Source of the DNA: an uncultured Succinatimonas sp.
GTDB taxonomy: Bacteria; Pseudomonadota; Gammaproteobacteria; Enterobacterales; Succinivibrionaceae
Direction: 5' to 3'
Assembly (NCBI GenBank): GCA_937896115.1
Contig: CALBLB010000245.1
Location: 1-12,054, forward strand
DNA: 12,054 nt
Position 1 is the stretch's first letter. The number at the start of each line of letters is the position of its first letter. The notes under the pieces are model-generated. The model was not told the DNA's origin. It made no database searches and was given only the letters and a program-made list of their open reading frames with translations. The position numbers and the translations under genes were made by a program. Of this stretch, positions 1 through 7,089 are shown piece after piece.

Positions 1-8
1 AAAAAAGA

Positions 9-37
9 GTGGCACGGTGAATGGAATTACATAATAT
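9..37 (+). promoter_or_regulatory. Possible promoter upstream of prlC
   Basis: GTGGCA at 9-14 and TAATAT at 32-37 each match the sigma-70 -35 and -10 consensus at four of six positions, with a 17-nt spacer. They would start a transcript about 70 nt before prlC. The rest of the 112-nt leader is very AT-rich, so chance matches are easy. It also holds an interrupted palindrome with AATTGT at 57-62 and ACAATT at 78-83, which may or may not be an operator. No gene is visible in 1-112. Confidence 0.22.
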
Positions 38-112
38 CACCTAGCCAACAAGAAATTAATTGTAAAGTTTAATTATTAACAATTCCTAAGTTAAAAAAAT
101 CAGGTGGAATTC

Positions 113-2173
113 ATGAGCGAATTACAGGAAGACAACCCGCTACTTAATCAGTTTGGATTGCCGAAATTTTCTGCCATAAAATCAGAACATCTTAAAAAAG
201 CAGTAGAACAGTCAATTTCCAAATGCCGTGAAACGGTGGAAAGAGTATGCAGAGAACACGGACATGATGCTACTTGGGATAATGCTATTGCGCCTATGGA
301 AGAGGCTGATGATGCGTTTTCAAAAGTATGGGGGGTAGCATCACATTTAAGCGGTGTAAAAGATACTCCTGAGTATCGAAAGGCGTACGAAGAATGTTTG
401 CCTATCGTATCTGCTTACTCGAGTTGGATTGGACAGTACCGTCCTTTGTTTGAATTGATGAAGACTGTTGAAAAAGACGATTCATTCGGTCTTTTATCCA
501 CGGCTCAACAACGCGCTATAAAAAATGCGATACGTGATTTTGTTTTAAGTGGTGTGGACTTACCGTCTGAGAAACAGCATCGTTATGCTGAAATCACCGC
601 AGAATTATCCCGTCTTGAGACTACTTTTGCCAACCATGTTCTGGATGCAACTCGCAGTTATGTTCTGCAAGTAAAAGATGAAAATGATTTGCACGGTTTG
701 CCGTACGGAGTACGTTCTTTAGCTAAATCAGAGGCTGAAAAACGAAATTTGGACGGATGGGTATTTACTTTGGATTTTCCCTCTTACAGGCCGTTTGTAA
801 CCTATGCTGAAAATCGCAGTTTACGTGAACAAATTTATAAAGCGTATCAAACCAGAGCTTCAGAATTAGGAGAGCGTCCTGAAGAGCTGGATAATACCAA
901 GATTATGGAACAGATCCTGAAATTGCGCCATGAATTGGCATTGCTTTTGGGATTCAGAAGTTATGCAGATTATTCTCTTGCCACCAAAATGGCGTCCAGT
1001 CCAGAAGAAGTTCTGTCTTTTCTTTATGATTTAGCCGACAAATCGTTAAATCAGGGACGTCGTGAAGTAGAGGAATTACGCGCTTATGCTAAAGCTCACG
1101 GAGTAAATGATCTTAAACCGTGGGATTTAGCTTATTTCTCAGAAAAATTGCGACTGGAAAAGTATGCTTATGACTCTGAAGCTTTGCGTCGATATTTTCC
1201 GGTAAGTAAAGTGATTTCGGGGTTATTTGAATGTACTCACAGGCTGTATAAGGTGAGTTTCAGACCTCATTTAGGAGTAGATGTTTGGGATCCAGAAGTT
1301 AAGTTTTACGATATTTACGATGAATTTGGCAGTTGCATCGGTTCTTTTTATCTCGACCTTTATGCCAGAGAAGGAAAGCGGGGCGGCGCCTGGATGGATG
1401 AATGCATGACCAGACGATACCGCAGAGACGGTACGTTACAGTTACCGGTTGCCTATGTTGAGTGCAATTTTACACCACCGGTTAACGGACGTGAGTCGCA
1501 ACTTACCCATGACGAAGTTGTAACCGTGTTCCATGAGTTTGGTCATGCTTTAAATCAACTTTTGACCAGAATAGATGTACCGGATGTATCCGGAATTAAC
1601 GGTGTACCTTGGGATGCAGTAGAACTTCCCTCGCAGTTTAATGAAAATTTTGCTTGGCAGGAACAGGTATTAAAGTTTTTGTCATCTGAAGTAGGCAGTG
1701 GTGAACCTTTGCCTAAAGAAAAATTGGATGCACTCATAAATGCAAAAAATTTTGAATCTGCATTGGCTATGTTGAGGCAGTTGGAGTTTGCTGTTTTTGA
1801 TATGAGGATTCATCTTGAGTACGATGAGAAGAGAGGTGCCAGGATCCTTGATATTCTAAAAGAAGTAAAACAGCGTATGTCTGTGGTACCTCAATATGAG
1901 GATGGGCGGTTTGCTAATAGCTTTACTCATATATTTGCAGGAGGCTATGCAGCCGGTTATTACAGTTATAAGTGGGCTGAAGTGTTGGCTGCCGATGCTT
2001 TTATGCGTTTTTTGGATGAAGGGTTGTTTGACTCAACAGCCGGTGATGATTTCAAAAATTGTATTTTGGCAGTAGGCGGAAGTGTTGATGCGATGAAAGC
2101 TTATATTGCATTTAGAGGACGTCGGCCTACTACTGATGCCTTGCTTGAGTTAAGCGGTATAGAAAAGAGTTGA
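113..2173 (+). CDS. prlC: Oligopeptidase A (M3 family zinc metallopeptidase)
   Basis: Cytoplasmic zinc oligopeptidase that cleaves short peptides, including free signal peptides and proteolysis products. The 686-residue protein aligns over its whole length with E. coli PrlC (680 aa): the N-terminal NPLL segment, the long helical domain, and the catalytic domain ending in FAGGYAAGYYSYKWAEVLAADAF. The zinc site is HEFGH at residues 474-478, with H474 and H478 as ligands and E475 as the catalytic base; the third ligand is probably E504 in WDAVELPSQ. After HEFGH this protein reads ALNQ where E. coli has GLHH. I chose ATG 113 because AGGTGG at 102-107 lies 5 nt before it and the protein then starts like its homologues; GTG 104 is in frame but sits inside that ribosome site. 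It stands alone on the plus strand, converging on rnb. Confidence 0.95.
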   Translation: MSELQEDNPLLNQFGLPKFSAIKSEHLKKAVEQSISKCRETVERVCREHGHDATWDNAIAPMEEADDAFSKVWGVASHLSGVKDTPEYRKAYEECLPIVSAYSSWIGQYRPLFELMKTVEKDDSFGLLSTAQQRAIKNAIRDFVLSGVDLPSEKQHRYAEITAELSRLETTFANHVLDATRSYVLQVKDENDLHGLPYGVRSLAKSEAEKRNLDGWVFTLDFPSYRPFVTYAENRSLREQIYKAYQTRASELGERPEELDNTKIMEQILKLRHELALLLGFRSYADYSLATKMASSPEEVLSFLYDLADKSLNQGRREVEELRAYAKAHGVNDLKPWDLAYFSEKLRLEKYAYDSEALRRYFPVSKVISGLFECTHRLYKVSFRPHLGVDVWDPEVKFYDIYDEFGSCIGSFYLDLYAREGKRGGAWMDECMTRRYRRDGTLQLPVAYVECNFTPPVNGRESQLTHDEVVTVFHEFGHALNQLLTRIDVPDVSGINGVPWDAVELPSQFNENFAWQEQVLKFLSSEVGSGEPLPKEKLDALINAKNFESALAMLRQLEFAVFDMRIHLEYDEKRGARILDILKEVKQRMSVVPQYEDGRFANSFTHIFAGGYAAGYYSYKWAEVLAADAFMRFLDEGLFDSTAGDDFKNCILAVGGSVDAMKAYIAFRGRRPTTDALLELSGIEKS

Positions 2174-2193
2174 ACTATTACCGTATGAAATGA

Positions 2194-2224
2194 ATCCTCC
2201 CTTGCATAAACACAGAGGGAGGAT
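2194..2224. terminator. Bidirectional terminator between prlC and rnb
   Basis: ATCCTCCCT at 2194-2202 and AGGGAGGAT at 2216-2224 form a perfect 9-bp stem with a 13-nt loop, and a T·G pair could add a tenth step. It lies in the 58-nt gap between two convergent stop codons, 20 nt after prlC ends and 8 nt after rnb ends. On the plus strand it is followed after 5 nt by TTTT at 2230-2233. On the minus side the tract (ATTCATTTC) is weaker. It is best read as a shared intrinsic terminator. Confidence 0.7.
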
Positions 2225-2231
2225 GTCAATT

Positions 2232-4322
2232 TTAACGTTTTGAAAAACGATGATCTTTATGATGATCTAAACGGCGGTTACGACCTGAGTCATCGTTGCG
2301 TCTGTTGGAATTTTGGCGGAAAGAAGGACGACGAGGAAGATCTTTTTTTGCATATGGATCTGGCAGTAAGACACCGCCTATGCTTTCTGCCGGTGCTCCT
2401 GTTACGGAACGATTTTCTTTGTCCACGGCAACAATTTTAACTTTAATAGGATCTCCCAATTTCAACACTGTTTCCGTACCCTTTAATGCGATGCCGTGTT
2501 CACCATCTAGCGTAAGTGAATCTTTGTCAGGGCTCATAAAGCTAAACGGAATGAAGATCATGGCTCCGTTATCGTCAAGAGTGACTCTCATTCCGCCTCT
2601 GGAGATATCAAATACCTCACCTTGGAAAATGGTACGTTTATCGATTTCCGGTTCAAGGTAGTCGACATATAACCAATCACGAACGTCGCGTTCTGCCATG
2701 CGGTTGGTACGTCTTGCAGTGTTCATCATGAACAAAGTATTGTCATCAGGAAGTTTCGGATGTGTCGTACCTACAGCAATGCTCTTTAACAGGCGATGAT
2801 TGATCATATCGCCGTATTTACGTATAGGAGAAGTCCACGTTGCATAGTTTTCAACTCCCAAGGCAAAATGAGGAGCAGGCGCTATGGTAATTTGAGAATA
2901 TTCTTGCAATTTACGTATGCGGCTGTCCATATAGTTATTATCAGAAGACAGGGCAAAACGACGGATACGGTTATATCCTGCTATTGTGTCAAGATCTTCT
3001 TCTTTGTAAGGACAGTGTTCACTTTCAAGCAAATCTTTTAATTCGGCAATTTTCTTCTTATCAAAACCTGCATGCGTGTTGAAAATGCCGCAATTTAGTT
3101 TTTCTGCCAGTAGTTGTCCTGCACAGACATTAGCAGTGATCATGCTTTCTTCTACGATCTGGTTGGCTATGCGTCGATGGTTTACTTCGATATGGTCAAG
3201 AGCTCCTTCGGCATTTAATATGAAATCGTAATCAGGTTTATTTCTGAATGTGGCAGCATAAGTTGCGCGGTATTTATCGCGTGCACGGGTAAAATCTACC
3301 AGATCGAGTAAAACTTTTTCTACTTCAGGTGATGGTGTAAAAGCAGAGTTCTCTTTGTGCTCAAGATAGTCGGAAACTTCGTTGTATATGAGTTTTCCGT
3401 GCGATTTTATTGTGGCTAATTCAAAATGACTTTGGGAAAAGTCTATGGTCCCATCATTACTTACAAAGAAGGATCCTACTAAGGCAGGACGAGGCTGATT
3501 TTCTCGTAAAGAGCAAAGATCCTGTGACAATATACGGGGAAGCATGGGAATATCTTTACCAGGCAGATAAATTGAAAAGCCTCTTTGAGCAGCATAAGCG
3601 TCAAGATCAGATTGTTCATCGATATACCCGGTAGGATCGGCAATGGCTACTTTAAGCTTGAAACCTTGCTCAGTTTTTTCGATGTACAAAGCGTCGTCCA
3701 TATCTTCTGTATGAGCGCTGTCTATGGTAACGAAAGGTATTTGCGTAAGATCGATACGAGGAAGATTACTTTCTAAAAATTTGAATTCGCGGTCTGCAGG
3801 CTCACAAAGGGGGAGATCATAGCGGCGTAAAGATACAATCCAAGGTGTTTGCGGATCATCTTTAGCACAAATGCGTTCGATAATTTCAGCTTCAAAACGA
3901 CCGTTTTTTAATGCGTGAGCAGTAAGATTACATACCACCCAGTCAGAACTTGTAAGAGGAACACTTTGATCTTGACGTAGATCTTTTGCCGTGATGCGGA
4001 TATGTATATTCGGGTGATCCGGAAGTACCGATAATTTTCCTTGAGATATTATCGTGCGTGCAATAAAGCGTTTTAAAAAATTGTCTACCAGCTTTATAGG
4101 TTTAGCTCGTTGTCTTCCTTGATCATCGCTTTCAATATATGCCTGAATACGATCACCGTGCATGATATTGCGCATATCGTCAGGAGAAATGAAATATGAT
4201 TCCCGATCAGCTTCCAAAAATCCAAAGCCGCGGTCAGTACCTTTGACCACACCTTCTTTTTTTATTTTTTCTTTTACAAATTGCTGTTTGAGTGCCGATA
4301 GTGCGGGATCGTTGAAAAGCAT
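2232..4322 (-). CDS. rnb: Exoribonuclease II
   Basis: Processive 3'-to-5' hydrolytic exoribonuclease that degrades single-stranded mRNA in the cytoplasm. The first residues (MLFNDPALSALKQQF) align with the start of E. coli RNase II, and the order is cold-shock domains (about 20-180), RNB catalytic domain (about 190-520) and S1 domain (about 565-640). The metal-binding aspartates D201, D207, D209 and D210 in VTIDSAHTEDMDD sit at the same numbers as in E. coli; the TSPIRKYGDMINHR motif gives the catalytic arginine at 501. GGAG six nt before the ATG supports the start. At 696 aa it is about 50 residues longer than the E. coli enzyme (644), because of a basic C-terminal tail more like that of RNase R. 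RNase R itself is unlikely: it is over 800 aa and the N-terminus here matches RNase II. The gene has its own long leader. Confidence 0.95.
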   Translation of the reverse strand: MLFNDPALSALKQQFVKEKIKKEGVVKGTDRGFGFLEADRESYFISPDDMRNIMHGDRIQAYIESDDQGRQRAKPIKLVDNFLKRFIARTIISQGKLSVLPDHPNIHIRITAKDLRQDQSVPLTSSDWVVCNLTAHALKNGRFEAEIIERICAKDDPQTPWIVSLRRYDLPLCEPADREFKFLESNLPRIDLTQIPFVTIDSAHTEDMDDALYIEKTEQGFKLKVAIADPTGYIDEQSDLDAYAAQRGFSIYLPGKDIPMLPRILSQDLCSLRENQPRPALVGSFFVSNDGTIDFSQSHFELATIKSHGKLIYNEVSDYLEHKENSAFTPSPEVEKVLLDLVDFTRARDKYRATYAATFRNKPDYDFILNAEGALDHIEVNHRRIANQIVEESMITANVCAGQLLAEKLNCGIFNTHAGFDKKKIAELKDLLESEHCPYKEEDLDTIAGYNRIRRFALSSDNNYMDSRIRKLQEYSQITIAPAPHFALGVENYATWTSPIRKYGDMINHRLLKSIAVGTTHPKLPDDNTLFMMNTARRTNRMAERDVRDWLYVDYLEPEIDKRTIFQGEVFDISRGGMRVTLDDNGAMIFIPFSFMSPDKDSLTLDGEHGIALKGTETVLKLGDPIKVKIVAVDKENRSVTGAPAESIGGVLLPDPYAKKDLPRRPSFRQNSNRRNDDSGRNRRLDHHKDHRFSKR

Positions 4323-4553
4323 TGAAGGCTCCGGATGAAATGGAAAATTAACTTGCGCAGCCTTACAGTTGAGTTACTCCTCATGGTAAGAGAGGAATGT
4401 TTCCTACTGATCAATATATGATCTTCGGCAGGTTTCTCCTGCTTACTACCAATGAGGTGCATTTTGAGGCTGGTAGCTGAGCAAATAATCTACTTTAGCA
4501 GGCAGCACAAGTAACACCTAGAAGATCTTTCTTTTATTAGATGCCGGTAGTGA

Positions 4554-4576
4554 TCCCTTGCATCATGTGCAGGGGA
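4554..4576. repeat. Hairpin-forming inverted repeat
   Basis: TCCCTTGCA at 4554-4562 and TGCAGGGGA at 4568-4576 pair over 9 positions around the 5-nt loop TCATG. One position is U·G if the plus strand is transcribed, but an A·C mismatch in minus-strand RNA. No T-run follows on either side, so it is unlikely to be an intrinsic terminator of menA. It may be part of a structured leader. Confidence 0.4.
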
Positions 4577-4604
4577 CGATTGTCAAAGATAAAACTGCGC
4601 AAGC

Positions 4605-4624
4605 ATTATACGACAGTGTTGTCG
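4605..4624 (-). promoter_or_regulatory. Consensus -10 box with adjoining palindrome, possible rnb promoter
   Basis: The minus strand reads TATAAT at 4610-4605, an exact sigma-70 -10 hexamer. No good -35 is seen at 16-18 nt (the 17-nt position reads TCAATT). Directly upstream, 4611-4624 is CGACA-GTGT-TGTCG on the plus strand, a perfect palindrome with 5-bp arms placed where a regulator would overlap the spacer. A weak -35 plus an operator would fit an activated or repressed promoter, but this is inference. Transcription would start near 4598, about 275 nt before rnb. Confidence 0.3.
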
Positions 4625-4655
4625 GTTAATTGAGTATGTATTTGAGCGGATGATG

Positions 4656-5594
4656 TTAAAAGTATACCCAAAAGTCCAGTATCAATACCAAGATCCAAGC
4701 CAGAGCATGTATTCCGCTTCCAAGTGAAGTATATTTAAGTTCGGGTGCAATGCGTTTCCCGTCTTTTGCATATCTTATGGTCCGTGCTGTTGAGGCAAAA
4801 AGGGGAATAAGAGACAAACCGATGATCACCAACTCCCATGCTTTGTGAGATAAAAGGCAGGCTGTAACTGAAAAAGTGACAGTTCCTGTAAACAGGATGG
4901 CCAGATAGATACACGAGAGAGTTGGCCCCAAGCGTGCGGCTAAGGTTTTTTTCCCGTGGAGGCGATCTTCTTCGATATCACGCATTGCAGCTACATGCAA
5001 TACCATGACAGAACTAGCTCCTAAACTTAATGAGAGGAAAAAAGTATCTGGATAAAAATCTGTGCCGTTATTACTGGCTGCCGTAATCAGCATTTGTGAT
5101 CCTGTTACCGCAACTATGCCGAAGAATAAAAACACAAAAATATCGCCTAAACCTTTATAGCCATATGCCATACCAAGGGTATAGAAAAGAGCCGCAAGAA
5201 TAGACAGTACTCCTAAAAAAACAAACCATGATAAAAGTTGCAGATCATTTCCTACAGCCATTCCTACGGCTATGATGCCTGTACAGGCGCATAACAAGAT
5301 CACCAAAGCCATACCTTTACGTAATTGTGAAATTGATATGGCACCCGACATTACTGCTCTGACAGGGCCTAAACGATCCGGAGTGTCTGCGTGACGGTAT
5401 GCATCACCGTAATCATTGGCGAAGTTTGCTATCACTTGCAATAACATGCCTGTGAGTACGGTAAAGAATGCTGTGGTGAGTGTATAACAGTTAACACTTC
5501 CGTAATAAAATCCTAAAGCGCACCCTAATGCACAGTTTGCAACACCTAGTATCAGAGTACGGGGACGAGCTTCATTTATCCAATTGTTTAACAT
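4656..5594 (-). CDS. menA: 1,4-dihydroxy-2-naphthoate polyprenyltransferase
   Basis: Integral membrane enzyme of the UbiA superfamily that joins a polyprenyl diphosphate to 1,4-dihydroxy-2-naphthoate with loss of CO2, giving demethylmenaquinone. The 312-residue protein aligns along its length with E. coli MenA (308 aa). The first Asp-rich motif is NDYGD at 60-64, within a segment NFANDYGD...DRLGP that is typical of MenA rather than UbiA. The second is RDIEED at 205-210, followed by HGKKTLAARLG. Hydrophobic stretches fit eight or nine membrane helices. The start ATG is preceded by no clear Shine-Dalgarno sequence, only A/T-rich bases. It lies 40 nt after trkH on the same strand, with no terminator between, so it may be read from the same transcript. 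A menaquinone gene fits anaerobic respiration, for example with fumarate. Confidence 0.93.
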   Translation of the reverse strand: MLNNWINEARPRTLILGVANCALGCALGFYYGSVNCYTLTTAFFTVLTGMLLQVIANFANDYGDAYRHADTPDRLGPVRAVMSGAISISQLRKGMALVILLCACTGIIAVGMAVGNDLQLLSWFVFLGVLSILAALFYTLGMAYGYKGLGDIFVFLFFGIVAVTGSQMLITAASNNGTDFYPDTFFLSLSLGASSVMVLHVAAMRDIEEDRLHGKKTLAARLGPTLSCIYLAILFTGTVTFSVTACLLSHKAWELVIIGLSLIPLFASTARTIRYAKDGKRIAPELKYTSLGSGIHALAWILVLILDFWVYF

Positions 5595-5634
5595 AGTGTT
5601 TTTACTAAAATTTCTTAAAAAATGGTGTTGTGTG

Positions 5635-7089
5635 TCAGTTTTTCCAGAACATTCTGGTAAGACACAGTAACACGGGAAGGATCTCTAATCTTCCCAAGAT
5701 CATATCAAAGGAAAAGATGAGCAATAGAGGATCTGATAACGCCGAGAATGTGGTGGAAGGTGTCAGTAGGACACCGACGGCAGGTCCGATATTGGACAGA
5801 CAACTTAAAGTGCCGGAAATAGCATCTAATATATTGAGATCGAAAAAAGTCGTAGCAGCAGCTGAAATTGAAGCGACTAAGAAATAAGCTACCAAAAAAG
5901 TTACTACCGAGTAGAGCGTATCGTTATCTATTATTTTTCCGTTAAATCTAGGTTGAGCCACTATGTGAGGGTGTATGGCCTTTTGAAATTGAGCTTTCAT
6001 AAGAGAATAACATATCTGCAATCTGAAGAATTTTATCCCTCCTGATGTGGATCCTGAACATCCTCCTATGGCGAGGATCATGAAGAAGAGTATGGAGGCA
6101 AAGTTATTCCATTCGGTAAAGTCTTCAAAATTGAATCCTGTAGTAGAAATTACTGCAATTACGTTAAAAAAGGCCGTACGCAAAGCTCGTTCTAAAGAGT
6201 AATCATCAGCATATATGAGAGAGAAAGCTACCAACAGTGCAGTAATTACGATGAAACACAAAAATCCTCTAACTTGATCATCTTTGAGTAAGTTGAAGAA
6301 ATTTCCAGATATCGAGCCCAAAATCAGCATGAATGGAAGACTGCCCAACAACATAAAAACCATAGAGGTATATTGGATAAAAGGAGAAACTACATTCATG
6401 GATGAATCTATTGGCATCATTCCACCAGTGGATACTGTAGACATGGCAGTGTTGAGTGCCAAGAAGAAATCAAAGCCGCCTAAAATATAGAAGAAAGTAC
6501 ATAAAGACAGCATCAAAAGATACCAAATCAGAAAACCGCCGGCCATGGTTTTGACATGCGGGGTGATTTTATTTCGTCCGTCGAAAGAAGATGATTCGGT
6601 TTTGAACAGGTTCATGCCTCCCATAGATGCGCTGGGAAGTACTGCTACAGCGATCACGACGAAACCGATCCCGCCGATAAACTGTAACATTGATCGCCAT
6701 AACAAAATGGGTCTTGGATTTAAATCCAGATTGTCTATAACCGTAGCTCCGGTGGTAGACAGAGCTGAAGCGCTTTCAAATAAAGCTTTGGCAAAAGAAA
6801 AATCTTTGAGAGTCAGCATGAAAGGCAGTGCTGCCGTTAAGACTGTACATGCCCACAAAACTACCGTAAAGACAAAAAGTTCTCGTATTGAAGGAACGGC
6901 TGAAATTTTTTTTCCGATTTTGTTAAAGAAAAAACCCAGTCCCAGGGCAGTTGATGCGCATAACACAAAAGGCATAAAAGCCCGCATATGAGAAAACAGT
7001 GAGTATGCAGCAGGTATGAGAGCGCTGATCCCGAACCACAATAAAGCCGGTCCAAGTAGTCTGGCCACGAGTCTGAAATTTACTACCAT
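5635..7089 (-). CDS. trkH: Trk system potassium uptake protein TrkH
   Basis: Pore-forming subunit of the Trk K+ uptake system in the inner membrane, working with the cytoplasmic regulator TrkA. The 484-residue protein matches E. coli TrkH (483 aa). The four pore loops of the selectivity filter are visible: STTGA at 111-115, STVSTGG at 217-223, ISTTGFN at 314-320 and CLSNIGPA at 430-437. The conserved GGCSGSTSGGIK loop is at 342-353 and GRLEI near the C-terminus at 466-470. I chose ATG 7089, which gives an N-terminus like E. coli's (VNFRLVARLLG against HFRAITRIVG); an in-frame TTG at 7101 would add only four residues. The ATG overlaps the end of trkA by 7 nt (ATGGTAG), which suggests translational coupling of the two subunits. 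Confidence 0.95.
   Translation of the reverse strand: MVVNFRLVARLLGPALLWFGISALIPAAYSLFSHMRAFMPFVLCASTALGLGFFFNKIGKKISAVPSIRELFVFTVVLWACTVLTAALPFMLTLKDFSFAKALFESASALSTTGATVIDNLDLNPRPILLWRSMLQFIGGIGFVVIAVAVLPSASMGGMNLFKTESSSFDGRNKITPHVKTMAGGFLIWYLLMLSLCTFFYILGGFDFFLALNTAMSTVSTGGMMPIDSSMNVVSPFIQYTSMVFMLLGSLPFMLILGSISGNFFNLLKDDQVRGFLCFIVITALLVAFSLIYADDYSLERALRTAFFNVIAVISTTGFNFEDFTEWNNFASILFFMILAIGGCSGSTSGGIKFFRLQICYSLMKAQFQKAIHPHIVAQPRFNGKIIDNDTLYSVVTFLVAYFLVASISAAATTFFDLNILDAISGTLSCLSNIGPAVGVLLTPSTTFSALSDPLLLIFSFDMILGRLEILPVLLCLTRMFWKN

Larger units (their letters stand above)
4323..4655 (-). promoter_or_regulatory. 333-nt gene-free leader region of rnb
   Basis: No convincing gene is present between the menA stop and the rnb start, and no tRNA or known RNA family was recognised. 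Read on the minus strand it holds, in order: an operator-like palindrome (4611-4624) beside a TATAAT box (4605-4610), CTTGCGCAG (4603-4595), a 9-bp hairpin with one imperfect pair (4576-4554), the CTACCA/TGGTAG stem (4476-4446), the GCAGG/CCTGC hairpin (4442-4428), a GATCA/TGATC palindrome (4423-4409), a small AGGAA/TTCCT hairpin (4405-4393), and CTGCGCAAG (4360-4352), the perfect inverse of the first 9-mer. The last element is followed by the rnb ribosome site. A promoter plus a structured leader for rnb is the simplest reading; a small RNA cannot be excluded. Confidence 0.4.

Noticed and set aside
4393..4442. GGA motifs in leader hairpins as CsrA sites
   Set aside because: Only one GGA touches a loop (the hairpin at 4428-4442) and none matches the full CsrA consensus, so the idea is too weak to claim.
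4274..4462. 62-codon open frame on the minus strand overlapping the rnb start
   Set aside because: It has no ribosome site, no recognisable similarity, and runs out of frame into rnb; its ATG sits in the loop of a predicted stem.
4323..4655. Possible tRNA, tmRNA, 6S or 4.5S RNA gene
   Set aside because: I found no T-arm sequence, cloverleaf, tmRNA tag or match to the conserved parts of these RNAs on either strand.
5644..5657. CCAGAA-CA-TTCTGG palindrome at the end of trkH
   Set aside because: It lies inside the coding region, has a 2-nt centre unsuitable for a terminator loop, and is followed by A rather than U on the transcribed strand.
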